From Vibrio sp. CK2-1 (GTDB taxonomy: Bacteria; Pseudomonadota; Gammaproteobacteria; Enterobacterales; Vibrionaceae), in the NCBI RefSeq assembly GCF_021726515.1, contig NZ_JAKKCJ010000002.1:372001-436000 (forward strand): DNA of 64,000 nt, written 5' to 3'. Positions 30,495-39,612 of this stretch are shown here, one piece after another. The position numbers were made by a program, and so were the translations under genes. Within the stretch, counting starts at the first letter, position 1; the number at the start of each line of letters is the position of its first letter. A model generated the notes under the pieces. It had not been told where the DNA came from. It worked only from the letters and a program-made list of their open reading frames with translations, and made no database searches.

Positions 30495-30956
30495 TTATTT
30501 CTCAGTCATGATTTCGCGAGAAAAACTTTTCTCACAATACTTACACTTTAAGCGAATATCATCATTTTTTTCAATCACAGAAAAACTACTCGAAACAGGT
30601 TCATTGTGAGTAATGCAATTGCTATTGGCGCAGTTGAATACGTCAGTCACCACTTTCGGTAAGGTTAGGGCGAGTTTCTTGACGACTTGATAATCTTCAA
30701 TTTGATTCACTGTGGCATGGGGCGCATACAAAGCGAGTTTCTGTGCTTGCTCTTCAGTGATGAAAGTATTTTCGATTTTGAGTAAATCTTTAGCGCCAAG
30801 CGCCGAAGATGGCAAATTTAAGCCGACGGTCACTCTTTCATTTGAGTTATCCATTTCAAATAGCTTCAGTACTTTGATGCCAATATGCGCAGGAATGTGG
30901 TCGATCACGGTGCCGTTTTTAATGGCTTCAACTTGTAATTGGTATTGCTTAGACAT
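30495..30956 (-). CDS. pyrI: PyrI, aspartate carbamoyltransferase regulatory chain
   Basis: 153 residues, identical in length to the E. coli subunit. The four structural zinc ligands are present at Cys109, Cys114, Cys138 and Cys141. It binds CTP/ATP/UTP and confers allostery on PyrB. GGAGG precedes the ATG. It starts 15 nt after pyrB, and is controlled by the same attenuator. Confidence 0.97.
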   Translation of the reverse strand: MSKQYQLQVEAIKNGTVIDHIPAHIGIKVLKLFEMDNSNERVTVGLNLPSSALGAKDLLKIENTFITEEQAQKLALYAPHATVNQIEDYQVVKKLALTLPKVVTDVFNCANSNCITHNEPVSSSFSVIEKNDDIRLKCKYCEKSFSREIMTEK

Positions 30957-30971
30957 GGAAGGCCTCCGTGA

Positions 30972-31901
30972 TTATAAAGTTTGGTTTAGAACAAGCGCGA
31001 GCAGGGCGGTACGAGCGTAAACGCCATTCTCTGCTTGTTCGAAATAATAAGCGTATGGCGTTTTATCAACATCAACCGTGATTTCATCTACACGAGGCAG
31101 CGGATGAAGCACTTTCAAATTATCTTTAGCGGATTTCAATGCAGCCGCAGTTAATACAAAAGCGGATTTAATATGAGCATATTCTGACTCATCAAAACGC
31201 TCTTTTTGTACGCGCGTCATGTATAAAATATCTAGCTTTGGAATCACTTCATCCATATCGGTATGCAAGCTGTATTCAATGCCAGCATCATCCAGTTCTT
31301 CACAAATATAATCAGGCATCGCCAGCGCTTCCGGAGCGACAAAATAGAAACGTACGTTGCTGAACTTAGCGAGCGCTTGAGTTAACGAGTGCACGGTGCG
31401 GCCGTATTTTAAATCTCCGACAAACGCGATATTAATATTATCTAAAGTGCCTTGAGTTTCATAAATGCTGTACAGATCAAGCAAGGTTTGAGTTGGGTGT
31501 TGGTTTGAACCGTCGCCAGCATTGATGATAGGCGTATCGTTGGAGAACTCAGATGCTAAGCGCGCCGCACCTTCTTGTGGGTGGCGCATTACAAACGCAT
31601 CGACATAAGAAGAAATGATGCGGATTGAATCGGCAAGCGTTTCTCCTTTATTGGCATGAGAAGTATTACCTGCATTATCAAAGCCAATCACACTACCACC
31701 AATACGCTGAATGGCGGTTTCAAAAGACAATCGAGTACGAGTGGAAGGCTCAAAGAAGCAACTTGCTACCACTTTGCCTTTGATTAACTCTGGCTGAGGA
31801 TTCTCTTTAATTTGTGCGGCAGTCTGAATGATTAATTCAAGCTCCTGACGAGACAGTTCTGGGATGGAAATAATGTGCTTTTGATAGAGCGAGTTCGCCA
31901 T
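30972..31901 (-). CDS. pyrB: PyrB, aspartate carbamoyltransferase catalytic chain
   Basis: 309 residues. The carbamoyl-phosphate loop STRTR is at about 53-57, and HPTQTLLDL and HPLPRVDEI are intact. It makes carbamoyl-aspartate, the committed pyrimidine step. AAGGA precedes ATG 31901. The 5' leader encodes a 27-residue peptide and an intrinsic terminator, so expression is probably UTP-sensitive. Confidence 0.98.
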   Translation of the reverse strand: MANSLYQKHIISIPELSRQELELIIQTAAQIKENPQPELIKGKVVASCFFEPSTRTRLSFETAIQRIGGSVIGFDNAGNTSHANKGETLADSIRIISSYVDAFVMRHPQEGAARLASEFSNDTPIINAGDGSNQHPTQTLLDLYSIYETQGTLDNINIAFVGDLKYGRTVHSLTQALAKFSNVRFYFVAPEALAMPDYICEELDDAGIEYSLHTDMDEVIPKLDILYMTRVQKERFDESEYAHIKSAFVLTAAALKSAKDNLKVLHPLPRVDEITVDVDKTPYAYYFEQAENGVYARTALLALVLNQTL

Positions 31902-31935
31902 GATTTGTCCTTAGATTCACGCTAGAAACAGATAC

Positions 31936-31962
31936 AAAAAAGCCTCCCAAATAAGGAGGCTT
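31936..31962 (-). terminator. pyrBI attenuator terminator
   Basis: On the minus strand AAGCCTCC - TTATTTG - GGAGGCTT, followed by a T-run. It starts 2 nt after the leader-peptide stop and ends 34 nt before the pyrB ATG. A ribosome finishing the leader would cover the upstream arm and allow read-through, the pyrBI arrangement known from E. coli. Confidence 0.85.
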
Positions 31963-31964
31963 GA

Positions 31965-32048
31965 TCATGAAAGAATAAAAGCAATAACAGAATTAAATAA
32001 GCCCATTTGCTTGAAGCAAAATTTGATATTTAGGCTTAACAGTCGCAT
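31965..32048 (-). CDS. pyrL: PyrL leader peptide of the pyrBI operon
   Basis: 27-residue frame MRLLSLNIKF...FILS, TGA at 31965-31967, preceded by AAAGGAG 6 nt upstream of ATG 32048. Its last third is read from a T-rich tract (TTATTTAATTCTGTTATTGC and on), where polymerase would slow when UTP is scarce. The peptide sequence differs from E. coli PyrL (44 residues), but the layout is the same: promoter, leader with RBS, U-rich stretch, stop at the terminator stem. Inferred role: couple UTP level to pyrBI transcription. Confidence 0.8.
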   Translation of the reverse strand: MRLLSLNIKFCFKQMGLFNSVIAFILS

Positions 32049-32075
32049 TGCTCACTCCTTTGATAATTGGCGGAA

Positions 32076-32103
32076 ATTATACTCCCAATAAAAGTAAGCG
32101 CAA
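32076..32103 (-). promoter_or_regulatory. Promoter of pyrL-pyrBI
   Basis: On the minus strand TTGCGC (32098-32103) and a perfect TATAAT (32076-32081) with a 16-bp spacer, upstream of the leader RBS. Confidence 0.65.
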
Positions 32104-32156
32104 GCGTTTGCTAAAGCTAATTATTGCATGTTTTGATTTCTGTTTATCGAATGATG

Positions 32157-33161
32157 CTAGTCACCTAGAGTCGCCACCATAACGGCTTTAATCGTATGCA
32201 TGCGGTTTTCAGCTTGGTCGAAAACAATAGAGTAGTCAGACTCAAACACTTCCTCTGTTACTTCTAAGCCTTTCATGCCGTATTTTTCAGCCACTTCTTT
32301 ACCGACGGTAGTTTCATCATTATGAAAAGCAGGTAAGCAGTGCATAAACTTCACATTCGGATTGTTGGTCGCATTAATCATATCCATATTGATTTGATAA
32401 GGCGTCATCAAGGCAACACGTTCATCCCAAGCATCTGCCGCTTCACCCATCGAAACCCACACATCGGTATATAAGAAATCACAACCTTGAACACCTTCGG
32501 CAACATCTTCGGTGAGTGTGATTTTAGCGCCAGTGCTTTGGGCGATAGTTTGGCAAGTTTCCACTAGGCTTTCTTCTGGCCAAAATGCTTTCGGTGCAAC
32601 TAGGCGAATATCCATTCCCATTTTCGCCGCGCCAACCATTAATGAATTACCCATGTTGTTTCGAGCATCGCCTAAGTAAGCGAAACTCACTTCATTTAAT
32701 GGCTTGTCTTGGCTGTACTCTTGCATAGTCAGGAAGTCAGCTAAAATTTGCGTTGGGTGAAATTCATCGGTTAAGCCATTCCAAACTGGTACGCCGGCAT
32801 GCTCTCCGAGTTCTTCAACAATCGCTTGTCCAAACCCGCGATACTCGATGCCATCATACATACGACCTAAAACGCGCGCGGTATCTTTCATTGATTCTTT
32901 ATGGCCAATTTGCGAACCAGAAGGGCCAAGATAGGAGACTTGCGCACCTTGATCAAACGCGGCAACTTCAAAGGCACAACGAGTACGAGTGGAGGATTTT
33001 TCAAAGATAAGCGCGATATTTTTACCTACCAATGATTTCTTCTCACAGCCTGCGTATTTAGCGCGTTTAAGATCGCGAGATAAGCTGAGTAAAAAATCGA
33101 TTTCTTTTGGCGTGAAATCCAACAGTTTTAAGAAATTACGGTTGCGTAAGTTGAAAGCCAT
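32157..33161 (-). CDS. argF: ArgF, ornithine carbamoyltransferase
   Basis: 334 residues. The carbamoyl-phosphate loop [10 protein letters not shown] (about 55-64) and the ornithine-site HCLPAFH are intact. It makes citrulline in arginine synthesis. AAGGAC precedes the ATG. It lies just upstream of pyrBI on the same strand, so both carbamoyl-phosphate users are adjacent, but each has its own promoter. Two ArgR-box-like sites cover its promoter. Confidence 0.97.
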   Translation of the reverse strand: MAFNLRNRNFLKLLDFTPKEIDFLLSLSRDLKRAKYAGCEKKSLVGKNIALIFEKSSTRTRCAFEVAAFDQGAQVSYLGPSGSQIGHKESMKDTARVLGRMYDGIEYRGFGQAIVEELGEHAGVPVWNGLTDEFHPTQILADFLTMQEYSQDKPLNEVSFAYLGDARNNMGNSLMVGAAKMGMDIRLVAPKAFWPEESLVETCQTIAQSTGAKITLTEDVAEGVQGCDFLYTDVWVSMGEAADAWDERVALMTPYQINMDMINATNNPNVKFMHCLPAFHNDETTVGKEVAEKYGMKGLEVTEEVFESDYSIVFDQAENRMHTIKAVMVATLGD

Positions 33162-33194
33162 AACTACGTCCTTGTGAGTCGGTGGTAAAAGTTA

Positions 33195-33223
33195 TTTATA
33201 CATAAAAATGCCAATAAAGTGAA
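33195..33223 (-). promoter_or_regulatory. Promoter of argF
   Basis: On the minus strand TTCACT (33218-33223) and TATAAA (33195-33200) with a 17-bp spacer, overlapped by ArgR-box-like sequences. Confidence 0.55.
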
Positions 33224-33235
33224 TTTTTATTTAAT
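33197..33235. promoter_or_regulatory. Tandem ArgR boxes at argF
   Basis: AGTGAATTTTTATTTAAT (33218-33235) matches the E. coli ARG consensus WNTGAATWWWWATTCANW with a single mismatch. A weaker box (33197-33214, four mismatches) lies exactly 3 bp away, the canonical spacing. Together they cover the -35 and -10 elements. Confidence 0.65.
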
Positions 33236-33438
33236 TTCAATGCAAGGTTAATCTGAATGTGAATCGCATTAATAAATTTTAGTGATTAGCCTTAGTCTCA
33301 TTTACTGAGTTTTAAGTTATATACTTGGTATTTTATCGTCAACATCCTTCATATTAACGCTTACTTAGTATGAGCTTTCATGGCAAAATACACCGTATTA
33401 ATCTACATTGAAAATTCGCCCACACTGGAGCTTAAGCT

Positions 33439-33873
33439 ATGTCTAATAATGATCAATCGATGCAAGACGATTACATGTCGGTAGAAGAACTGATTGAATT
33501 TCAAAAAGAAGAAACACGTGAAATTATCGCAGCATTGATTGAAGATGGCAGTGATCCAGATGCGCTTTACGATATTGAGCACCATTTATTCGCTGAAGAT
33601 TTCGCAACATTAGAAAAAGCGGTGATGGAAGCATTCCAAATGGGCTTTGAAGTTTTAGAAGCCGAAGAAACTGAAGACGAAGATGGCAGCAAAGTATTGT
33701 GCTGTGATGCGATCATGCAATCGGCTTTAGATGCTAATCTTATTGATGAGCAAGTTGAGAAGCTTGTTCATTTGGCTGAAAAGTTTGACATCATCTATGA
33801 TGGCTGGGGCACTTTCTATGAAGGTGAAGATGCGATTTATGATGAAGAGAATGACGACTACGATAGCGAGTAA
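33439..33873 (+). CDS. rraB: RraB, RNase E inhibitor
   Basis: 144 residues, strongly acidic, matching RraB/YjgD over its length ([18 protein letters not shown] and [16 protein letters not shown]). RraB binds the RNase E C-terminal region and alters degradosome composition. It is divergent from argF across 277 nt, as in other gammaproteobacteria. A strong terminator follows. Confidence 0.95.
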   Translation: MSNNDQSMQDDYMSVEELIEFQKEETREIIAALIEDGSDPDALYDIEHHLFAEDFATLEKAVMEAFQMGFEVLEAEETEDEDGSKVLCCDAIMQSALDANLIDEQVEKLVHLAEKFDIIYDGWGTFYEGEDAIYDEENDDYDSE

Positions 33874-33893
33874 CGCTTTCCTTTTCGTTAATA

Positions 33894-33921
33894 AATACCA
33901 GCTGAATAGGCTGGTATTTTT
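33894..33921 (+). terminator. Terminator after rraB
   Basis: AATACCAGC - TGAATAG - GCTGGTATT followed by TTTT. It lies 32 nt before the next start codon. Confidence 0.85.
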
Positions 33922-33952
33922 ATATCTACCCCCAACAGATTCACGGACGATT

Positions 33953-34756
33953 ATGCATTTTTTACTTGATGGCCTTTGGCAAATATCCCCGCTTACTGAT
34001 TTATCTATACCTCAAGCGGATATCGCTTTTCCTGCCAAATTGAGTTCGGTATTACCTAGTCATTTAACTGAGCAAGAGATTGATCAACAAGAATGGCATT
34101 TAATGCATGATATCGAGGTCGATCAGTCAATGTTAGATCTTGCAGGGGTAGATCTTGTGATCGATGGTATTGATCGTTATGCCGAGGTGCGAGTAGGTGG
34201 TGTAGCGGTATTTGACTGTGATGGTAGCCAATATCGTTATCAAAAAGATATTCAGCCTTATCTTAACCTTGGTAAAAATCGGATTGAGATTCTGTTTTTA
34301 GAGCCTGATGATGATTTCTTGATTGAAGAAGAAGCATCGGTTTGTCACTTAGGCGAACCAGTTAGCGATGCTCCAATTGTTAGTGGAATTAAGCGCACAC
34401 CTTTTTTGCGTTTAGTGCGTAATGTTCGACTGCAACATGTGGTGACTGAGCAAATTTGGCATCACGGTGGTGGCTGTGAGTTAAAAGTGGATGTGTATTA
34501 TTCGACATTAAAGCCGGGATTAGTTTCAACTCAAATAAAATATGAAGGGATGATGTACACCATACCTTTGGATGTGAGAAGCGACCACGTGACGGCTATT
34601 TTTCAGGTCGATGCTCCTAAACAAGCGGTGATTGAGCAAGAAACCAATCAAGCTTTATCTGGCAATACCGAGCTCTATGTTCACTTAGATGGTTATCACT
34701 TTAGGTTTAATGTGGCGCTATCAGAAACGCAAAGTGTTAGCCATTATCCTCTATAA
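33953..34756 (+). CDS. GH2/beta-mannosidase N-terminal-like beta-sandwich protein without a catalytic domain
   Basis: 267 residues from ATG 33953; the longer open frame upstream overlaps rraB and the terminator and is rejected. Residues about 1-150 resemble the sugar-binding jellyroll of beta-mannosidases (LDGLWQIS, WHLMHDIEV, LVIDGIDRYAEVRVGG, LNLGKNRIEILF). About 155-267 resemble the following Ig-like sandwich (FLRLVRNVRLQHV onward). The TIM barrel with its two glutamates is absent and no such gene follows. There is no signal peptide, so it is probably cytoplasmic. The function is unknown. Confidence 0.75.
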   Translation: MHFLLDGLWQISPLTDLSIPQADIAFPAKLSSVLPSHLTEQEIDQQEWHLMHDIEVDQSMLDLAGVDLVIDGIDRYAEVRVGGVAVFDCDGSQYRYQKDIQPYLNLGKNRIEILFLEPDDDFLIEEEASVCHLGEPVSDAPIVSGIKRTPFLRLVRNVRLQHVVTEQIWHHGGGCELKVDVYYSTLKPGLVSTQIKYEGMMYTIPLDVRSDHVTAIFQVDAPKQAVIEQETNQALSGNTELYVHLDGYHFRFNVALSETQSVSHYPL

Positions 34757-34778
34757 TCTTGGCTTTTATTCATTGTGA

Positions 34779-35264
34779 TTACAGCGCTTTAGCCATTACT
34801 ACTTCACAATCACTGTGACCGGTATTTCCCCACGGCCCGTCTAAATGCTGAAAGCCAAGCTTTTGATATAAAGTAAGCGCCGCTTTCAGTTCAGCAGTGG
34901 ATTCTAAATAACACTGCTCAAAGCCGATTTCTCTCGCTTGCTCAAAACAAACATCGATTAACTTCTTAGCGAAACCTTGGCCACGAGCGCGATTTAAAAT
35001 ATACATCTTCTGTAACTCACACACTTCGGGCTTACCGGCGAGTGGGGCAATTCCCGCACCACCCACAACCAGACCATCTTTATCAACCATTACCCAATAG
35101 TGAGAAAGCGTCGCTTGGTAGACTTCAAATAAACTATCTAAAGTTGGATCGGCCACGCTATAGCCTTTATCTGCAGTTAAGCCAAACTCTGCGGAAACAT
35201 CACGAATAACTTGAGCAATTTGAGGGTTATCTTGCGGCTGAATAGGGCGAATGGTGTAAGTCAT
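34779..35264 (-). CDS. GNAT-family N-acetyltransferase
   Basis: 161 residues. The acetyl-CoA motif A is LNRARGQGFAKKLI, preceded by ELQKMYI, and the typical C-terminal YQKLGFQHL is present. It transfers acetyl from CoA to an unknown amine. It lies between the convergent GH2-like gene and the DUF2061 terminator upstream, so it is probably monocistronic. Confidence 0.88.
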   Translation of the reverse strand: MTYTIRPIQPQDNPQIAQVIRDVSAEFGLTADKGYSVADPTLDSLFEVYQATLSHYWVMVDKDGLVVGGAGIAPLAGKPEVCELQKMYILNRARGQGFAKKLIDVCFEQAREIGFEQCYLESTAELKAALTLYQKLGFQHLDGPWGNTGHSDCEVVMAKAL

Positions 35265-35342
35265 AGTACGGCTTGATTCTTAAGGATATGAGTAATAGCA
35301 GACAGTGTACTCCAATATTTCTCGGCTATAAAAATAAAAATG

Positions 35343-35398
35343 AAAAACAAAAACGCCCACTATCTTATTCGGAGTAGTGGGACGTGGGCGTTTGTTGT
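35343..35398 (-). terminator. Terminator after the DUF2061 gene
   Basis: AAACGCCCAC pairs with the distal GTGGGCGTTT around a nested inner hairpin (CCCACTACT / AGTAGTGGG-like), and on the minus strand it ends in TTTTTGTTTTT. The double stem is longer than usual. Confidence 0.7.
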
Positions 35399-35417
35399 TT
35401 AACGTGTTGATGTAGGA

Positions 35418-35870
35418 TTAATAGGCTCTGACTTGGTCGTCTTTCACTTCTGATACTTCAATACTATGCTGCTGTAATTCATGGTGGTGGCAATGTAAGC
35501 TGATTTTCGCTTTTTCATTACGTTGCCATACTCGCTCATGGAAGTAGAACACAACCGTGTTAATACTTGGCTCTAACGCCGCCATCAAACCACCGACAAA
35601 CACATCACCTGTTAATAAGTAAACCACTAAGAACGCTACGCTAAAGTGCAAAACAGCGAAGCTAGCGGTTTTACGACTCGGTTTTAACATTGCTAAACGA
35701 GCCCACTTTGGCTGTTGCCATGCTTTTTCATGGAAGTAGAAAGCAACCGTGTTCACCATAGGTTCAATCATCGCGATCATGCTACCTAAGATAATGTCGC
35801 CAGTTAATACATAAGCAACGGTAAAAGCGACACTGAAATGTAAGATAGCGAATGTGAATGTCTTTTTCAT
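35418..35870 (-). CDS. Tandem DUF2061 small membrane protein
   Basis: 150 residues from ATG 35870, which follows GGAG; an upstream frame extension has no support. It contains two near-identical DUF2061 units (about 1-55 and 68-122). Each has the pattern FAxLHFSVAFxVxYxLTGDxxxG followed by EPxxNTVxFYFHExxWQ, giving about four membrane helices. A His-rich acidic tail (HCHHHELQQH) follows. DUF2061 is usually a single copy, so this is an internal duplication. The function is unknown. Confidence 0.85.
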   Translation of the reverse strand: MKKTFTFAILHFSVAFTVAYVLTGDIILGSMIAMIEPMVNTVAFYFHEKAWQQPKWARLAMLKPSRKTASFAVLHFSVAFLVVYLLTGDVFVGGLMAALEPSINTVVFYFHERVWQRNEKAKISLHCHHHELQQHSIEVSEVKDDQVRAY

Positions 35871-36001
35871 AATGACTCCGAATAATGTCTTTGTTTTGTT
35901 GAGTACATTATTGCGAATAATTCTCATTACGTAAAGTAAGTTTGTGATTATTTGTTTGATAGGAAAAAGCTATTGATTAGGTCGCTTTACTGCAAAACGA
36001 A

Positions 36002-36027
36002 AAAGGCTAACCTCTCGGCTAGCCTTT
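36002..36027 (-). terminator. Terminator after valS
   Basis: AAAGGCTA and TAGCCTTT inverted repeat, followed on the minus strand by TTTTTCG. It lies just beyond a dispersed repeat copy. Confidence 0.75.
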
Positions 36028-36035
36028 AATCGTTC

Positions 36036-36078
36036 TTTTTCGAGTTACGAGCAGCGTAGCGCCCGAAAACCGAGTATC
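36036..36078. repeat. Dispersed intergenic repeat, copy 5
   Basis: Contains TTCGAGTTACGAGCAGCGTA then GCGCCCGAAAACCGAG. A close match to the copy at 8335-8376, located between the valS stop and its terminator. Confidence 0.7.
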
Positions 36079-36084
36079 GCTGCT

Positions 36085-38943
36085 TTACAACGCCGCAATA
36101 GTCGCTTTTTGCTCTTCTAGCTTAACCAAAGTTTCTTGGTAGCCTTCAAGCTTAGCGCGCTCGGCTGTAACAACTGCTTCTGGTGCTTTTGCGACAAAGC
36201 CTTGATTGTTTAGCTTACCTTCGATGCGTTTGATTTCACCTTGGGTTTTCGCGACTTCTTTATCAAGACGAGCCAGTTCTGCATCTTTATCAATCAGACC
36301 TGCCATTGGCACCATGATAGTTGATTTACCTACCAGTGAAGTTGCACATGCTGGTGTTTCTTCGCCTTCCGCTAATACTTTCACATCTTCCAGCTTACCT
36401 AGAGAGCTTAATACCGCTAGGTTATCTTCAAGACGTTTAGCATCAACAGAATCCGCTTTCAGCATAATTGAAAGTGGTACGCTTGGCGCAATATCGTATT
36501 CTGCACGTAGGTTACGGATACAAGTGATGAATTGTTTTACCCACTCGATATCGTCTAGTGCTTTTTGGTCGAAGTTATTTTCATCAAACTGAGGCATGGC
36601 CTGAGTCATGATGGTGTCGCCTTCAACGCCAGGAATAAGAGGTTTCACGCTCTGCCAAATAGACTCTGTGATGTATGGGATCACAGGATGCGCAAGACGC
36701 AATGTTTTCTCTAGTACAGTAATTAGCGTACGACGAGTAGCACGTTGTTTTGCTTCTGTGCCTTTCCATAATACTGGCTTAGTTAGCTCTAAGTACCAGT
36801 CACAGAATTGGTTCCAGATGAATTCGTATAGCGTATTAGCAGCCATATCTAGACGGAAGTTTTCGATATGTGCATTGAACTCTTTAGCGGCGATTTCGAA
36901 TTGAGCTTCAATCCATTTGTCGGCTAGAGAATATTCAAGCTCGGCACCTTCAGCAAAACCACAATCTTGCTCTTCTGTGTTCATCAATACGTAACGGCTT
37001 GCGTTCCATAGTTTGTTACAGAAGTTACGGTAACCTTCAAGACGCTTCATATCCCAGTTTATGTCACGGCCAGTTGAAGCCATGGCTGCTAGGGTGAAAC
37101 GTAGAGCATCAGTACCATAAGGTTCGATACCGTTTTCAAAAGTTTTACGGGTGTTTTTCTCGATCTTCTTCGCAAGCTGAGGCTGCATCATGTTGCCACA
37201 ACGTTTTTCAACCAGAGACTCAAGATCAATACCGTCAATCATGTCGATTGGGTCAAGTACGTTACCTTTTGACTTAGACATCTTATCGCCGTTTTCATCA
37301 CGGATAAGGCCCGTCATGTAAACGGTTTTAAATGGTACTTGTGCTTTACCATTTTCATCTTTCACAAAGTGCATGGTCATCATGATCATACGTGCAACCC
37401 AGAAGAAGATGATGTCAAAACCAGACACCAATACATCGGTTGGGTGGAAAGTTGAAAGATCTTTGGTTTTTTCAGGCCAGCCCATAGTGCCGAACGTCCA
37501 AAGCGCTGAAGAGAACCAAGTATCTAATACGTCATCGTCTTGGCGTAGAACGATCACTGGATCTAGGTTGTTTTTCTCACGAATTTCTTCTTCAGTACGA
37601 CCTACATACACGTTGCCGTTGTTGTCATACCAAGCTGGAATACGATGGCCCCACCAAAGTTGGCGAGAGATACACCAGTCTTGTACGTCACGCATCCACG
37701 CAAAGTACATATTTTCATATTGCTTAGGTACGAATTGAATTTCGCCATCTTCTACCGCTTTCACCGCTGGAGCGGCTAAAGGTGCAGTGCGAACATACCA
37801 TTGGTCAGTTAGCATTGGCTCGATAACCACGCCACCACGGTCACCGTAAGGAACGGTTAGGTCGTGATCTTTAACTTCTTCTAATAAGCCAAGTGAATCC
37901 ATTTCTGCAACGAGTGTTTTACGTGCTGCGAAACGTTCCATGCCTTGATATTGAGTAGGGATGTCAGTGCTATAAACATCAGATGGTTCACCAGTTGTAG
38001 TGAAAACTTCAGCGGCATCACGGATATCAGCATTTAGCGTTAAAATGTTGATCATTGGAAGCTGGTGGCGTTTGCCCACTTCATAGTCATTGAAATCGTG
38101 CGCAGGAGTGATCTTCACACAACCTGTGCCTTTTTCCATATCAGCGTGTTCGTCAGCAACGATTGGAATACGACGACCTACGATAGGCAAGATGATTTCT
38201 TTGCCAATGATATCTTTGTAACGAGGATCTTCTGGGTTAACCGCAACACCAGTATCACCTAGTACAGTTTCAGGACGAGTGGTTGCGACCACGATGTAGT
38301 CTTTACCTTCCGCAGTTAATGCGCCATCGGCTAATGGGTAGCGGAAGTGCCACATGTGACCTTTTTTGTCTTTGTTTTCAACTTCAAGATCAGAAATCGC
38401 AGTGTGCAGTTTTGGATCCCAGTTTACTAGGCGTTTGCCACGGTAAATCAGGTCATCTTCATAAAGACGGACGAACACTTCACGAGTGGCATCAGATAGG
38501 CCATCATCCATAGTAAAGCGTTCGCGATCCCAATCAACTGATGCGCCAAGGCGACGAAGCTGACGAGTGATGTTGCCACCTGATTCTGCTTTCCAATCCC
38601 AGATCTTATCGATAAAGGCTTCACGACCGTAATCGTGTTTTGTTTTGCCTTCTTCTGCTGCAATCTTACGTTCAACGACCATTTGAGTCGCGATACCGGC
38701 ATGGTCGGTACCGACTTGCCAAAGGGTGTTTTTGCCTTTCATACGCTCACAACGGATCAAAGTATCCATGATGGTATCTTGGAAAGCGTGGCCCATGTGA
38801 AGACTGCCGGTGACGTTCGGCGGTGGAATGACAATGCTGTAGGCTTGCTTTGAAGTATCACCATGAGGCTTGAAGTAACCAGCCTCTTCCCAACGCTGGT
38901 ATAGCGCTTGTTCAATTGATGTTGGGTTATATGTCTTTTCCAT
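36085..38943 (-). CDS. valS: ValS, valyl-tRNA synthetase
   Basis: 952 residues, usual class Ia length. The HIGH-type motif is [12 protein letters not shown] (about 41-52) and the KMSKS motif is [10 protein letters not shown] (about residue 555). The editing domain lies between, and a C-terminal coiled-coil arm occupies roughly the last 70 residues. It charges tRNA-Val in the cytoplasm. It follows holC on the same strand, a linkage common in gammaproteobacteria. Confidence 0.98.
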   Translation of the reverse strand: MEKTYNPTSIEQALYQRWEEAGYFKPHGDTSKQAYSIVIPPPNVTGSLHMGHAFQDTIMDTLIRCERMKGKNTLWQVGTDHAGIATQMVVERKIAAEEGKTKHDYGREAFIDKIWDWKAESGGNITRQLRRLGASVDWDRERFTMDDGLSDATREVFVRLYEDDLIYRGKRLVNWDPKLHTAISDLEVENKDKKGHMWHFRYPLADGALTAEGKDYIVVATTRPETVLGDTGVAVNPEDPRYKDIIGKEIILPIVGRRIPIVADEHADMEKGTGCVKITPAHDFNDYEVGKRHQLPMINILTLNADIRDAAEVFTTTGEPSDVYSTDIPTQYQGMERFAARKTLVAEMDSLGLLEEVKDHDLTVPYGDRGGVVIEPMLTDQWYVRTAPLAAPAVKAVEDGEIQFVPKQYENMYFAWMRDVQDWCISRQLWWGHRIPAWYDNNGNVYVGRTEEEIREKNNLDPVIVLRQDDDVLDTWFSSALWTFGTMGWPEKTKDLSTFHPTDVLVSGFDIIFFWVARMIMMTMHFVKDENGKAQVPFKTVYMTGLIRDENGDKMSKSKGNVLDPIDMIDGIDLESLVEKRCGNMMQPQLAKKIEKNTRKTFENGIEPYGTDALRFTLAAMASTGRDINWDMKRLEGYRNFCNKLWNASRYVLMNTEEQDCGFAEGAELEYSLADKWIEAQFEIAAKEFNAHIENFRLDMAANTLYEFIWNQFCDWYLELTKPVLWKGTEAKQRATRRTLITVLEKTLRLAHPVIPYITESIWQSVKPLIPGVEGDTIMTQAMPQFDENNFDQKALDDIEWVKQFITCIRNLRAEYDIAPSVPLSIMLKADSVDAKRLEDNLAVLSSLGKLEDVKVLAEGEETPACATSLVGKSTIMVPMAGLIDKDAELARLDKEVAKTQGEIKRIEGKLNNQGFVAKAPEAVVTAERAKLEGYQETLVKLEEQKATIAAL

Positions 38944-38983
38944 AGTCTTCTTTTATCGATACGTTGAGCGTGAAAAATAATGT

Positions 38984-39087
38984 TTTTCGAGCCTAGAGCG
39001 CTGCGCTTTTTCGTTGCTAGAGCGCTTCGCTGCTCGATTTATTAGCTACTCGATTTACGTGCTTTGCTTTTCCGAGCTACGAGTAAC
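38984..39087. repeat. Dispersed intergenic repeat, copy 6, running into holC
   Basis: Contains GAGCGCTGCGC, TTCGTTGCTAGAGCGCTTCG, CTGCTCG and, inside the holC frame, CCGAGCTACGAGTAACG. It fills the holC-valS spacer and seems to provide the last codons of holC. Confidence 0.6.
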
Positions 39088-39531
39088 GTTTTTAATGTTA
39101 ATTGTCTGCATTTCAAAGCCAGCTTGTCGGTAGATTTTATACCTTTCTCGAGCTTGTTGCTTTGGTTTTTCTTCGCAAGGAACGAAGTCTACCACTTGTC
39201 TAAAGGTCTGAGCAAAAATTGTATTATCATTCGCCATATTGATGACTAACTGGCGGTTGCGATGTGGCTTTACTTGGCTAAAACCTATTTCAATTGGAGT
39301 TCCATATTGAGGGCCTTCTCCAGATAAGTTATGCGATTGAAATTGTTCAGGTTCTTTTTGCCAAAAGGCTTCATCTATGGCTTCTGCTTGGCTTTTATCT
39401 TGTGCATTGACGTACACTTTTGCCCCTTGAGAAGCAAAATAACTGGCTAAATACACCGCATAGTCAATATGGCCAGTCGTAGTATCTTGCAAGCTGTTTG
39501 GTTCAATGATGTAAAAAGTTGCAATAGCCAT
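39055..39531 (-). CDS. holC: HolC, DNA polymerase III chi subunit
   Basis: 158 residues from ATG 39531; the in-frame TTG at 39552 is less likely because MAIATFYII matches the family start. Chi binds psi (HolD) and SSB within the clamp-loader complex. The conserved core (HIDYAVYLASYFASQGAKVYV; RYKIYRQAGFEMQ) is present. The last 10 or so residues (TRSSEKQST) extend beyond the usual C-terminus and are encoded by a dispersed repeat copy. It lies between pepA and valS, as in E. coli. Confidence 0.92.
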   Translation of the reverse strand: MAIATFYIIEPNSLQDTTTGHIDYAVYLASYFASQGAKVYVNAQDKSQAEAIDEAFWQKEPEQFQSHNLSGEGPQYGTPIEIGFSQVKPHRNRQLVINMANDNTIFAQTFRQVVDFVPCEEKPKQQARERYKIYRQAGFEMQTINIKNVTRSSEKQST

Positions 39532-39612
39532 ACGCAGTTTTATGTTCGCCAAAATGAAAGGGGACCGTAAAGGCCCCCATTTTATACGATTAGCTCATCA
39601 AAGAGATAAGAA

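Noticed and set aside
33731..33952. Longer N-terminus for the GH2-like protein
   Set aside because: The extension overlaps rraB in another frame and crosses a strong terminator; ATG 33953 begins the family-like LDGLWQIS.
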